From NCBI RefSeq assembly GCF_051020955.1, contig NC_135018.1:2902501-2966500 (forward strand): 64,000 bases of DNA, read 5' to 3'. A program made the position numbers and the translations under genes. The stretch's first letter is position 1. Every line of letters starts with the position of its first letter. The notes under the pieces are model-generated. The model was not told the origin of the DNA. It ran no database searches and was given only the letters and a program-made list of their open reading frames with translations. Of this stretch, positions 45,394 to 56,731 are shown piece after piece. Source of the DNA: Megalopta genalis. Lineage: Eukaryota; Arthropoda; Insecta; Hymenoptera; Halictidae.

Positions 45394-45687
45394 TTATATA
45401 TATTAAGAAGATTATCGAAATTATTACACATGCTCCTGTATGGACGTATTTTAATCAGTAGAAAATGATTTACATACATAGCTTCCGAACTATCGCAACT
45501 TTATCGGCCATTTATCGATAATTATAGATAACATGATTGATTATGTTTAAGCTTTATATTATGAGAACACATAATGACAAGCTTCTTTCATGAACGCGTC
45601 GATAATTCAATTCTGATGCCATCATTGTATTAGTCTGCTTTACTGAATAAGTAATTTATTCGCGTGGTCGCCTCTGATTGGTCACCG
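45394..45687. other. Unassigned sequence
   Basis: Nothing recognised. Confidence 0.4.
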
Positions 45688-45790
45688 TTTTTCGTTAATA
45701 ACTCGCGAACGAAGCCGCGAATCGCATTTTCGCCAAGGAAAAAGTTACTTCAAATGATCTCAGGTACCCTTCATTTCCGGATTACGAGAC
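45688..45790 (-). repeat. Repeat K copy, uninterrupted at TTAA
   Basis: GTTTTTCGTTAATAACTCGC then AAGTTACTTCAAATGATCTC. Equivalent to the flanks of the family B insertion at 7810-8092 but without the insert, so it acts as a paralogous empty site. Confidence 0.7.
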
Positions 45791-45800
45791 ATTTTTCGGA

Positions 45801-46086
45801 TACAACAATTTCTCCCTAATTTCTCCCTAATTCTGCCGCTCGAATCGCGCACAAAAATGGACAATTTACGAAGAGGAAATACGATTATTCGAGCCATAAG
45901 CTTGACACAACCTTGGCACAACCTTGACACAACTTTGCGGCTCGTTTTTAGCGATAATAAAACAAGGCGATTATAAAAAGGAGCCGCGAGGCTCGAATAA
46001 TCGTATCTCTCCGCCTCCTCCCAAATCACCTCCATTTTTCTGCGCAATCTGACCACGAATTAGGGAGAATTATTATTATTACCGTA
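45801..46086. mobile_element. Foldback MITE family H, diverged copy 6
   Basis: TACAACAATTTCTCCCTAAT left, and ATTAGGGAGAATTATTATTA right. Inner arms ATACGATTATTCGAGCC / GGCTCGAATAATCGTAT. Contains internal duplications (TTTCTCCCTAA twice; GACACAACCTTG-type words three times). Confidence 0.7.
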
Positions 46087-46734
46087 GCCTGTATTTAGGC
46101 AGCCACGTTTCTCACCCCAATCCACGAGGGTTGTGTCCGCCCTTTCGATATGATCGAATTAAGGAAGCAACGTATGGAAATGTTCGCTAAACCGAGCTCG
46201 TCACGAATTACGTGGTAAAAGGTCGATGTTGAGAAAACTTTTCTGCAAAAGTGATCGTCGCCGACGATCGCTGGCTCCGAAAATTTCAATATAAGTTCCG
46301 CGCCACTTCTATCCGATGACGCGAAATGTCCGTTCCAGTCTACTCACGTTTACATACAGTTAACGTAAATTGATGTTGCATATTTTATACCGTTTCCTGC
46401 GAGCAAGAGGTTCCCGCGTGTTTTGCATTTTATTCGAAACACTGTCTACGCTCGGCCAAGAAGAATTTTTCCAAGTAATAATAAATTCATTGTTGCACGA
46501 CTAACTAAGACCGTGTGCCTTCGCGGAACGTTTTAGACGCGGCACCGTTTACCGCGCGTTTTCGTGCGGCGACCGGTGCGGGAACACGAAAATGTCGGCT
46601 CGAGAATTTTTATCGGGATCGCGACGAGCTCGCGAACATCGCTATTTATTTGTCAATGTCTTAAACCAGCGTTCATTCAGAAAATTGAGAATTGTTACTT
46701 TCTAGAAAAGTTTAGAAATTGTTAATTTAATTAA
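46087..46734. other. Unassigned sequence
   Basis: No gene supported. TTAAACCAGCGTTCATTCAG at 46661 recurs in altered form at 47191 (TTAAACCAGCTGGTTCATTT). Confidence 0.35.
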
Positions 46735-46975
46735 TTTAATAACATATATATATTATTCATATATGTTATTTATATTCATATTATATTCATATTATATTAT
46801 ATTATATTATATTATATTATATTATATACATATTATATATATAATATATATAATATAATATAATATAATATAATATAATATGAATATAATATGAATTATA
46901 TCATATTATATTATATTCATATATGTTATTATAATTACATATATATATTATTCATAACAATTAATTGTTAATGAA
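46735..46975. repeat. AT-rich palindromic tract
   Basis: ATATATATTATTCATATATG on the left and inverted/direct counterparts on the right around (ATATT)n/(AATAT)n halves. Confidence 0.85.
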
Positions 46976-47470
46976 TAATTGGATTCCCGAGGTCACGTGG
47001 CGTAACTTTTTCCTCTGCTAAGATGCAATCCGCGGCTCTGTATATTTCTTCATTTTTTAAATGAATAATTGGATTTCCGAGGTCACGTGGCGTAACTTTT
47101 TCCTCTGCGAAGGTGCAATCCGGGCTCTGTATATTTGTTCATTTTTTGGTGCATCAGATCGTGTTAATGAAATCAATCGTATCAATGTTTTAAACCAGCT
47201 GGTTCATTTAGAAAATAGAGAATTGTTACGTTACATAAGTTACATACATATGTTCGTTATCATTTGTTTCTAACAAATTTGATTCATTTAGTTTCTAAAT
47301 TCTTACCGAACATCGTTTAAGAAAGTCATAAATTACTCTTAATATTTCCACAGGGTGTCCCAGAAATGTCTCGCAGTCCGAAAATGTGGGATTCCCGAGG
47401 TCAAGTAACGTAACTTTTTCCTCTGCGAAGACGCCATCCGCGGCTCTGTATATTCGTTCATTGTTTCGGT
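46976..47470 (+). repeat. Repeat K copies, two in tandem plus a third with a GGGTGTCCC end
   Basis: GGTCACGTGGCGTAACTTTT occurs at about 46991 and 47080 (offset 89). A related block follows at 47345-47460, beginning CAGGGTGTCCCAGAAATGTC and containing GTAACTTTTTCCTCTGCGAA. The third copy retains what looks like the true terminus. Confidence 0.7.
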
Positions 47471-48365
47471 GCATCAGATCGTGTCAATAAAACATGGTCG
47501 GTCAAATGAAAAGTGAACAGGCGAAAACCATAATCGAATCTTCCGCGCAACAATATTTTTTTTGGAGATTCTTGATTCTTTTTCAAGCTGTGAAAGCCTC
47601 GCGAGATTCCGTCGTGATCATTTTTGCAACGAGATTCGAATTGTTTATGCAGATGTTTATGTATCGCGTTCCAGTTTATTTCGCTTCGTTTTTTTTCGAG
47701 CTTTTATCGGGGAGTATAGTCGGAGCAGTCGGCGACGCGATAGTTGAAAAACAGCATTTCTCACGAGTCGAAATGCCGACGACGATAGTCGCCATGCGAA
47801 TTCTCGTACACGCGAGAAACACAGGGGTCGTCGCGTGTGGGGGTTTAATGTCCGGCCGGGGAGGCCATGCAGTTAATGAGTGGGCCCCTGCATTGCGACA
47901 TGGAAACCATCGGATTCCCCGCAACTTTTCCGCAGCCGTTTTTCTCTTCTTTTCTGCAGCAGACGATTTTCCAACGCGACTCGTTCGTTTCGACTTATCG
48001 AGCCACTAAATCGTCGCGGAGAGCATCCCGGACCCTTTCTCGTATATATCTCGGAACGCTTCCTGACGAACCGTCGTCAATCTTCGCGCCTTGAAAACTT
48101 TTTCTTCCCGCTGTTTCCAAGAGAAAATGGGAAACCGTTGCCGTACCGGCTTATCGCCGTAAAAGTCACGTTGTCCGACACGATTGCTCTCATGGTGCTC
48201 AGTTTCTTTTTTCTTTTGTTTTTCTTTTTATTATTATAAGGAAATCTCCCATGAGATTTATTACAGTATGCTATGTTACGGAATATTACAGAGTATAGTG
48301 GTTGGCGAGAATGTCAGCAACATTGTCGAAACGAAAGGTTAGAAGCATTAAATATTCGCGCACGC
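47471..48365. other. Unassigned sequence with a 171-codon plus frame
   Basis: The frame at 47494-48009 has a hydrophobic middle (FMYRVPVYFASFFFELLSG) but overlaps other frames on both strands and has no family I recognise. Treated as unsupported. Confidence 0.25.
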
Positions 48366-48572
48366 TATAATATTATATAATTATATATTAATTTATTATT
48401 ATATAATATTATATATTAATATATATTGTAATATAATATTGTGTAATATAATATTATATAATTATATATTAACTTATTATTATATAATATTACATGTTAA
48501 ATTATTATTATATAATATTATATATTAATATATATTATAATATAATATTGTGTAATATAATATTATATAATA
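48366..48572. repeat. AT-rich tandem tract
   Basis: TTATTATATAATATTATATA words repeated, with two ~130 bp similar halves. Confidence 0.88.
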
Positions 48573-48905
48573 TTCCTACGTCCAATGGCAATTGAAATAC
48601 AGCTTTGGAAAGGTTTTAACAATGTTTAATTAACTAATCATTAACTTTACTTTTTATTATTCAATATTCAATAATTAATTAATGTTTTAAACGGCTCTGT
48701 ATCCCCATACTTTTTTAGCGATTACTATAAAAATTACCAATCGTGCCATTTCGTTCCTACATTTTTTATATTTTGTATTTTTTTTTTAACAACTGTATAA
48801 CGTATGATCATAAATGATGCGCGGAGCAAACAACGCGTTAATTATACTTGACACGAGTATACATATTCCAACTGTTCCATCACAATTTTTTGCAAGATAT
48901 GCAAA
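48573..48905. other. Unassigned AT-rich sequence
   Basis: Nothing recognised. Confidence 0.4.
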
Positions 48906-49062
48906 ATGCAAATTTAATTTTCATTCGCTGGTATCAGTCGCATTAAGGTGAAGAAGGGACTAATAAATCACGAGATTATTAAATTACGTTAAAGGCAGCC
49001 ACACTGCATTGCATGATACACTGATGATACCAGCGAATGAAAATTAAATGTACCCATTGCAT
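48906..49062. repeat. 157-bp foldback
   Basis: Left arm ATGCAAATTTAATTTTCATT + CGCTGGTATCAGT; right arm ACTGATGATACCAGCGAATG + AAAATTAAATGT...TGCAT. Arms ~35-40 bp with a small bulge, loop ~80 nt. Could be a small MITE or hairpin RNA source. Confidence 0.75.
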
Positions 49063-49228
49063 ATTTACTTTCTAGGCTTAAATTTATGTATGAACTTCTC
49101 CTCTACACATTTCTGAACATATTTCTTCGAGATCGATGTTAAAGTTCCTAATCTACGCGATATGAATAACTAGTGATTTTAACTAGCTGCCAATGGAAAT
49201 TAGATAAAATATTAAAAACGCGTATTTT

Positions 49229-49432
49229 TTTATATATATTATATTATATTATATTATATTATGTTATATTATATTATATTATATTATATTATATTATATT
49301 ATATTATATTATATTATATTATATTATATTATATTATATTATATTATATTATATTATATTATATTATATTATATTATATTATATTATATTATATTATATT
49401 ATATTATATTATATTATATTATATTATATTAT
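49229..49432 (+). repeat. (TTATA)n pentanucleotide array
   Basis: About 40 tandem TTATA units, almost pure, with a single early GT change. It is the reverse complement in unit sequence of the array at 52340-52575. Confidence 0.95.
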
Positions 49433-49620
49433 TGTGGCATTTTTGGGTCCATTTTGACCTAAATACATTTTTAATATTTAATATAATATAATATATATTA
49501 TATTATATTATATATAATATATTAATTAATATTATAATATACTGTATTATATATAATATATTAATTAACATTATAATATATTATAATAAAATATAACCTT
49601 GACATTTTTGTGACACCCTG
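49433..49620. repeat. AT-rich tract ending at a CACCCTGTA motif
   Basis: AT repeats followed by TGACACCCTGTACCATAA, another CAGGGTGT-type end in reverse orientation. Confidence 0.6.
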
Positions 49621-50396
49621 TACCATAAATATTTCTTCAATGGGGATAGGGCACCGTTATCTTGGTAAATGGGAAAAATAATAAAAAAAATAATTGGCTT
49701 GTTAGAAACAATACTATTAGCATTGTATATACGCAGATGTATACTCAATAAGACCGTGTCTCCAGTACTGTGCACCGTGAACTGTAATTACGGGACGCGT
49801 TTGTGTCTATTGTAATGTAAAGTTTAATGCGCTTTCTCGGGGAGTAGCTCAGCCCCGATTGGTTCCCTATCTTAGATACGATAATCTGGTGGAGGGTTTT
49901 CAACTTCCTAAAACGGTAGAATTCGCATCGTGGAACACGAGTCTCGTTATCTCCCTACCAAGACGATCTTCGTTTATAACCCATCAAGAGTTAAAGCAGC
50001 CGGTTTACTTCGATACGAGCTTCATTACCCCCGCGCTACCCCGCGGCGCTATTGGATCAATGCGGCCAATAATCAAGCACTTCCATTACGGTGCGTTTAC
50101 ATTTAGAGAACAAAGGCGATTCAAGTGATCGGTAATTCGTCTGCATCTTCGCGCATGAAATTAATGCAGTACATAATGGAATTAATAAGTGAAATCTACA
50201 CAATCGCTCGATTTTGATTTTAATTCTTTCTACTACGTTATTTTATGAAAATTAGAGTTAAAGAGAAACGTCTGTTGTCGATTAAAAAATTGCTCATTGC
50301 AAATAAGGAAATACATATGCTTCTAGACCTTGTTAATTTATATGTTTCCCCGTATTTTAAAAATCTGCCATAAATGCATGAATATTCGGAGTCTAG
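49621..50396. other. Unassigned sequence
   Basis: An 89-codon plus frame (49859-50128) has no recognisable domain. No gene supported. Confidence 0.35.
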
Positions 50397-50640
50397 TTCT
50401 TTTCTCGAGTGATTCATTCTAATGATTTCTTTTTTTTAAATTTAATTCATTTAATGTCGTATCTGCTTAATAACAATTAGCGATCACTTGTGGGATAACA
50501 ATTGTAAGGTTACATGCTATATATATTATTACATTATTATTATTATTATATATTATATTATTATATTTTATAATATTATATTGATATAATATAATATAAT
50601 ATAATATTATTAATATACAATAGTTTTGCATTAACTATTT
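50397..50640 (+). repeat. Dispersed duplication, copy 1 (short AT array)
   Basis: CTCGAGTGATTCATTCTAAT through GTGGGATAACAATTGTAAGG to AATATACAATAGTTTTGCAT. Same order as 52136-52615, 1.7 kb downstream, but with only about five ATAAT units. Confidence 0.9.
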
Positions 50641-51215
50641 TGACAATTGTTAACGTTTCGAGTATTTTTAATTGTAAAAAGCGAAACACGGATCGCGTAC
50701 TGAGTACAACAATTTGTAGAACAGTTGACTCCCTTTGGAGAAGGGGACTATTTTTTTTAAGATCGAGATGAACAAAGGCATACGAACATTATTTAGTAAA
50801 TTCAATTCTGTGGTCTGCATGCAAGTAACGAAGTTTATTGTAGACTTATCATTATTTTACCATGATTTTTCATTCATATTAAATTCACAGATCTTTCATT
50901 CACATTAAATTCTCAGATTTTTCATTCACATTAAATTCTCAAATTTTTCATTCACATTAAATTCACAAATAAGTGTGAGGAATATAGCTATGGTGACTAT
51001 GATTACTCGTCGAATATACATACGTCAAAGTAGCAACCATCGAATTCACCTAATCTCTTTTACTCTGTTTAACAAAAATTGCAAAATCAATATCTATTAC
51101 ACTTATTACTAGACTGTGGATTTTATGCATTTAAAATAAAAATAAGGCTTGTACTTCCGAAGCAGATCTATCGTCGATCAAGATGGTATTTTTGGGTTGT
51201 ATATTAGAGGGGGAG
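50641..51215. other. Unassigned sequence with a short tandem repeat
   Basis: Four near-copies of TTTTTCATTCACATTAAATTC occur at about 50865-50968. No gene supported. Confidence 0.5.
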
Positions 51216-51326
51216 GATATATAATAATAATAATAATATATATTAATAATAATAATAATGATAATAATAACAATAATAATAATAATAATATTAATAATAA
51301 TATATATATAATAATAATATTAATAA

Positions 51327-51358
<32 letters not shown>

Positions 51359-51375
51359 ATAATAATAATATAGGA
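51216..51375. repeat. (ATA/AAT)n and (AT)n tract
   Basis: Trinucleotide AAT repeats passing into (AT)n. Confidence 0.95.
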
Positions 51376-51649
51376 TATATTATAATTGGAGGATATGTTG
51401 GCATATATTTTATAAAATATTAGCTGCTCAGGATATTCAGAAGTTTTCGAGATATTCACAGAAAACTTATAACGCGCAATACGCTGAAAGCAGCGTATAC
51501 GAACATCATTAAGACATTAAATGACGCCTATCCAGACGTTATTAGTACATGTATCTTCGCTGTGGTCGTTTCAACTACCCCTTTCGCAGCGCCTGGCATC
51601 TCGAGTCCGGCAGTCGATAAAGTAGAGCTGCGCCAGTTTCAATATCTAT

Positions 51650-52079
51650 AGGGTGTCCAAACACTCGGCCTGTGTTAGATCCGGGTTGGTTTATTTTTCG
51701 AGCGAGCGAGCAACTTTGACGATTCTCTCGCATTCGACGGTTTTTATAGGGGGTGGTGCCATTGGGCAGGGGGTGAGCCTACGTGCGAAAATAAGTCAGA
51801 GAAAAGGAATAACATTTTTCCGTTCGATGCTTCGTTTACGTGAAAATCGAGGTTGAAAATGTGTAGATAATACGTGTATTTTTAGTTAGTCACCCGTCCG
51901 GTGACACCCTGTGTAACACCCTTCCTGACCATAAACGTATTATCTGCACAGTTTCAAACTCGGTTCTCTCGTAAACGAAGCTTGAAACGGAAAAATGTTA
52001 TTCCGTTTTTTTCGAGTTATTTTCGCACGTAGGACCACCCCCTTCCCGATCGTGTCACCCGCTCGCTGACACCCTGTAT
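51650..52079. mobile_element. 430-bp foldback element with GGGTGTC ends
   Basis: Begins TATAGGGTGTCC and ends GACACCCTGTA. Two long arms (about 51745-51873 and 51934-52079) are inverted copies sharing CCTACGTGCGAAAATAA, GGAATAACATTTTTCCGTT and GATAATACG. A third CACCCTGT lies in the centre. Likely a palindromic DNA-transposon derivative. Confidence 0.75.
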
Positions 52080-52135
52080 TACATTTTCAAATTTGCTAGT
52101 TTGTGCACTTGGTCTGGGTTAGATCTGTTTTAATT

Positions 52136-52615
52136 TCTTTTCTCGAGTGATTCATATTAATGATTTCTTTTTTTAAATTTAATTCATTTAATTTCGCATC
52201 TGCTTAATGGCAATTACCGACCACTTGTGGGATAACAATTGTAAGGTTACATGTAGTGTATATGTAGCTATATATATTATTACATATTATATTATTATAT
52301 TTTATATATAATATATATTATATTATATTAATATATATATAAAATATAATATAATATAATATAATATAATATAATATAATATAATATAATATAATATAAT
52401 ATAATATAATATAATATAATATAATATAATATAATATAATATAATATAATATAATATAATATAATATAATATAATATAATATAATATAATATAATATAAT
52501 ATAATATAATATAATATAATATAATATAATATAATATAATATAATATAATATAATATAATATTAATATAATATAATATAATATAATATTATTAATATACA
52601 ATAGTTTTGCATTAA
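52136..52615 (+). repeat. Dispersed duplication, copy 2, with expanded (ATAAT)n array
   Basis: Same flanks as 50397-50640, but the ATAAT array (about 52340-52575) has grown to about 45 units. It is nearly pure. Confidence 0.93.
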
Positions 52616-53214
52616 ATTTTTACATTATTTTCTTAATCCAGGCTTTTTAACTTACTATATAATTTCGCTAAACAATTTGGTTTCATCTAAGCATAACAGT
52701 TAACAAAGGAACACTTTGTTTTATATTCGCAGCCTAATTGTTCCACTTTCAATCTCCTTGCATCTAAATAAATTACAAGTTATCGACTGACTCCATTAGC
52801 AGAGAAGTTAATATGGAATCTAGGCAAACACATAAACGCGTCACTCATGTAAGAATGACGCGGCAATCAACATGATAAGTCATTCGTATACACCGACCAC
52901 ACGTCGAAACCGTTTGATTGAACACTTTTTTGTTCTGTGGGCAGTGCGTCGCGCCTTAACAAATTGATAGGCACACTCTAATCTAGAGAACAGAGAATTG
53001 TACGCAAAAACGCGGGTCTCCCCTGAAATTTCATTCCACGGGGATCGCAACAGTTAATCTCTTACGCTGGAAAACCGATACACGTCTGTGACATAACCCC
53101 GGCCTAACCCTTATCAAACAGTTATTTACAAGATTGTGCGATGATCTTTGTGAATGATCTTCTAGAATACGTAGGAACTTCGACATGTACTTTCCTGTAC
53201 ATCTAGCTAGTTTC
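52616..53214. other. Unassigned sequence
   Basis: No gene or repeat recognised. Confidence 0.4.
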
Positions 53215-54365
53215 GTTACTTATTCATTATTTGTTTAGTCATAGGCGTGCAAGTTGATTTTAATCTTCTTCTCTTCGAATTAAAAATTTAGTTAAATTTG
53301 TATACAGTTGTTGTATACAGTTACTTATTCATTATTTGTTTAGTCATAGGCGTGCAAGTTGATTTTAATCTTCTTTTCTTCGAATTAAAAATTTAGTTAA
53401 ATTTGTATACAGTTTGTTGTATACAGTTGTTGTATACAGTTACTTATTCATTATTTGTTTAGTCATAGGCGTGCAAGTTGATTTTAATCTTCTTTTCTTC
53501 GAATTAATAATTTAGTTAAATTTGTATACAGTTTGTTGTATACAGTTGTTGTATACAGTTACTTATTCATTATTTGTTTAGTCATAGGCGTGCAAGTTGA
53601 TTTTAATCTTCTTTTCTTCGAATTAATAATTTAGTTAAATTTGTATACAGTTTGTTGTATACAGTTGTTGTATACAGTTACTTATTCATTATTTGTTTAG
53701 TCATAGGCGTGCAAGTTGATTTTAATCTTCTTCTCTTCGAATTAATAATTTAGTTAAATTTGTATACAGTTTGTTGTATACAGTTGTTGTATACAGTTAC
53801 TTATTCATTATTTGTTTAGTCATAGGCGTGCAAGTTGATTTTAATCTTCTTTTCTTCGAATTAAAAATTTAGTTAAATTTGTATACAGTTTGTTGTATAC
53901 AGTTGTTGTATACAGTTACTTATTCATTATTTGTTTAGTCATAGGCGTGCAAGTTGATTTTAATCTTCTTTTCTTCGAATTAATAATTTAGTTAAATTTG
54001 TATACAGTTTGTTGTATACAGTTGTTGTATACAGTTACTTATTCATTATTTGTTTAGTCATAGGCGTGCAAGTTGATTTTAATCTTCTTTTCTTCGAATT
54101 AATAATTTAGTTAAATTTGTATACAGTTTGTTGTATACAGTTGTTGTATACAGTTACTTATTCATTATTTGTTTAGTCATAGGCGTGCAAGTTGATTTTA
54201 ATCTTCTTCTCTTCGAATTAATAATTTAGTTAAATTTGTATACAGTTTGTTGTATACAGTTGTTGTATACAGTTACTTATTCATTATTTGTTTAGTCATA
54301 GGCGTGCAAGTTGATTTTAATCTTCTTCTCTTCGAATTAAAAATTTAGTTAAATTTGTATACAGA
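53215..54365. repeat. 119-bp satellite, ten units with a four-unit higher-order pattern
   Basis: AGGCGTGCAAGTTGATTTTA begins at 53243, 53348, 53467, 53586, 53705, 53824, 53943, 54062, 54181 and 54300; spacing is exactly 119 after a shorter first unit (105). Two diagnostic sites vary: CTTYTCTTCG and ATTAAWAATTT. Units 2-5 have the same series of variants as units 6-9, so a four-unit block of 476 bp was duplicated. Each unit holds three GTATACAG words. Confidence 0.95.
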
Positions 54366-54432
54366 AAGATTATAGTCTGCGAAGTAATCTCCCTCGTTTT
54401 CTATAATCATTGCTCTAACCCATTGCAGTTAA

Positions 54433-54591
54433 CCCAAGAAGCACTGAACGTCTTAAAGACGTCCATTTTACGTCCACTTTACGTAAAACTTTACGTCTGA
54501 ACGTCGTAGGCCCTAAAATGGAACACAAGACGTTTCTATGCCATTCGTAGGCTGTTCACAGGACATTCGGGACGTCTTTGTGCTATCTGGG
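54433..54591. mobile_element. Small MITE with CCCARNTAGCAC-like ends
   Basis: Left end CCCAAGAAGCACTGAACGTC, right end GACGTCTTTGTGCTATCTGGG; roughly inverted. The internal TTCGTAGGCTGTTCACAGGACATTC resembles 63585-63630. Confidence 0.5.
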
Positions 54592-54970
54592 AACGGACGC
54601 CTGACTTAAAGAAACTAGACTGTTTCACTGTAATGAAATTCAACAAGTGCCTGTCCGATATAACGTGAAAATACCTATTATGGAACCCTTTTCGGTACTT
54701 ATAAGATTATCATCGATTTCATTACAAGGTGAAAGGGTTATCGGTGAATATTTATACTGCTCTTCGACAGATTGATGTTCCCAGATAACGTAATGAACTT
54801 TGAAATATTTATTTAATCAAGTATTGAATAAAAAGAAATACGAGTGAAATAGTAACGTAGGAACACGTACCTATTATGGAACACCGTTTTTTGTACAATG
54901 TCCCCGTGTTCCATGAATCGGGCAATGAGAAGATTGCAGTACGCAATATGGAACAGTTAGAAAGCTTTCG
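54592..54970. other. Unassigned sequence with a short repeated word
   Basis: ACCTATTATGGAAC occurs at about 54674 and 54869, and in altered form at 37404. No gene supported. Confidence 0.4.
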
Positions 54971-55360
54971 CTAAATATAATATATTATATTATATATATA
55001 TATTATATATATAATATATATAATAATAATATATAATATAATATATATATATATAATATTATAATAATTTAAAATATTTATTCGAGTGCGAGAGCATATA
55101 ATATATAATATTATATATAATAATATATATATATATAAATAATATATTATATATAATATTATATATTATATGCTCTTGCACTCGAATAAATATTTTAAAT
55201 TATTATAATATTATATATATATATTATATTATATATTATTATTATATATTATATTATATATTATTATTATATATATTATATATATATAATATATAATATA
55301 TATATATATAATATTATAATATTATATATTATATGCTCTCGCACTCGAATAAATATTTTT
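54971..55360. repeat. AT-rich inverted repeats with GAGTGCGAGAGC islands
   Basis: TATTCGAGTGCGAGAGCATA at 55081 and its reverse complement (TATGCTCTTGCACTCGAATA at about 55168 and TATGCTCTCGCACTCGAATA at about 55331) are embedded in (AT)-rich DNA, giving two nested foldback possibilities. Confidence 0.88.
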
Positions 55361-55816
55361 TTACAGTTAATTTGTTACATAACAGTGTCTATGTGAACGA
55401 ATTTGTACAGAGCAATGTTCAAGCATATAGATAGAATTTTGACAACCACTTTTACATGCTTTGTCTACTTTTTATCGCATTGTTTGCGCTACTGTTTCAA
55501 GCAGGAGTCACGATTCAACGGTGTTTCGAAGCACAGTAAATTGTCCTCAATTTTCCTGCAACTTGTGTGAACAAAAATGATTGCTAAAGAGTGATCAGCG
55601 AGATTTCGATCTCTAGAACAAAGGTTCCAGAGATCGAAATCTCTTTCTCGTCACCTCTTGCACCAACACCTACAGGCGAAATGAGATACAGCATCATCAC
55701 CGAGAGCACTGCAAACCATTTGTGCAGCTTCGACACAGCGTTTTTTAAGTCGAAACGCGACGAGCACACGATGCCGCGCACATGCTCCTTACTACACTTA
55801 CTACATTGCTTAAACA
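55361..55816. other. Unassigned sequence
   Basis: GAGATTTCGATCTCTAGAAC and CCAGAGATCGAAATCTC (55601-55643) form a small hairpin. No gene supported. Confidence 0.4.
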
Positions 55817-56449
55817 GGCGCTTTTCTGGGTTATGTCAGGGTTAGATTTAAGGTTGCAGGTTTTAGGTTTAAGGTTTACAGGAATTAAATATAACTTAAA
55901 TCTAACCTTAACCCTTTCGGTACGAGTGCCGGATATATCCGGCATCCATCTGATGACCAATATGGACGAGTGCCGAATACACCTGGCATCCATATAAGCC
56001 ATATTTCTGACATATCAGAAACTATTCTAATAACCGTTTGAGTCCCAAGCAGCGCTATCATGCTGTTTGGCATTTCTCGACCGTGTTTTCTGAATAATCC
56101 CCGGGACTCGAACGGATAAAGTCTTCTCTTACAAGGATTCCGAAAAGACAGCTGATCTGAATTGATTAAAAAAATTTCAGGTTACATTTTTCTTCGAAAC
56201 TTGTTCATAGATTTTCACATATTGTAGACCCTTTACAGAATGTTTACAGGAAACGAAAGATTTAGAAACGGATTAAACACAGTCATTACTTAACGCTTAA
56301 GAAAATCTTCGTACAAAAGTGGACCGAGCCTGCGTTTTCTGCTCATTTTCGGCGCGGCACTCCGTACAGCGGGAATGTCACGGCGGACAACGCGCTCGTA
56401 CCGAAAGGGTTAAATCTAACCCTGACATAACCCAAAGAAACGCTTTTAT
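55817..56449. repeat. Outer inverted arms surrounding the family F element
   Basis: GGCGCTTTTCTGGGTTATGT plus CAGGGTTAGATTTAAG at 55817 is inverted at 56410 as TTAAATCTAACCCTGACATA plus ACCCAAAGAAACGCTTTT. The family F element sits between them, so it appears to have inserted at a TTAA within an older palindromic repeat. Confidence 0.75.
55908..56413. mobile_element. TTAA-flanked element, family F
   Basis: The element is 55912-56409 (498 bp) with TTAA at 55908-55911 and 56410-56413. Ends CCCTTTCGGTACGAGTGCCG and CGCTCGTACCGAAAGGG are inverted. The left subterminal region repeats GAGTGCCGGATA / GAGTGCCGAATA. An internal inverted pair GTTTGAGTCCC / GGGACTCGAAC is also present. No transposase frame. 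Confidence 0.82.
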
Positions 56450-56482
56450 TACGAATACGTAACAGATTCGTGTTCATAGCAG

Positions 56483-56731
56483 TTAACACGTTCCGTGCCG
56501 AGCTTTTTTTACTCGAATCTTCACACTTTGATATTTTACTAAAACTTGATGTATTACGTGCAATTATTAATTCTCGTACACATAACAACGTAACAAAAAC
56601 TTATCAACGCCCATTCTTGCGGTGGAAATTGATTCTTCGGTTCTAAATTTCTTGTAAACAATTTGTTCAGTTCACTAAGTAAACATGCAAGCGTGTACCA
56701 TCGATGGTACACGTGGCACGGAACGTGTTAA
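56483..56731. mobile_element. TTAA-flanked element, family D
   Basis: The element is 56487-56727 (241 bp) with TTAA on each side. Ends CACGTTCCGTGCCGAG and GTGGCACGGAACGTG are inverted over 13 bp. A GTGTACCATCGATGGTACAC palindrome lies just inside the right end (56693-56712). Non-coding. Confidence 0.82.

Noticed and set aside
47494..48009. 171-codon plus frame with a hydrophobic stretch
   Set aside because: Overlapping frames in all directions and no recognisable topology or family.
49173..49457. LYYIILYYII-type membrane-like peptide
   Set aside because: Translation of the (TTATA)n array; the same holds at 52323-52601.
53215..54365. CRISPR-like array of regularly spaced repeats
   Set aside because: The 119-bp units are uniform along their whole length with no variable spacers; this is a satellite in a eukaryotic genome.
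55834..55880. TTAGG-like words as telomeric repeat
   Set aside because: Only two or three irregular occurrences, no tandem TTAGG.
56090..56120. GGGACTCGAAC as a tRNA T-arm
   Set aside because: No cloverleaf, no anticodon stem; it lies inside the family F element and forms its own inverted pair.
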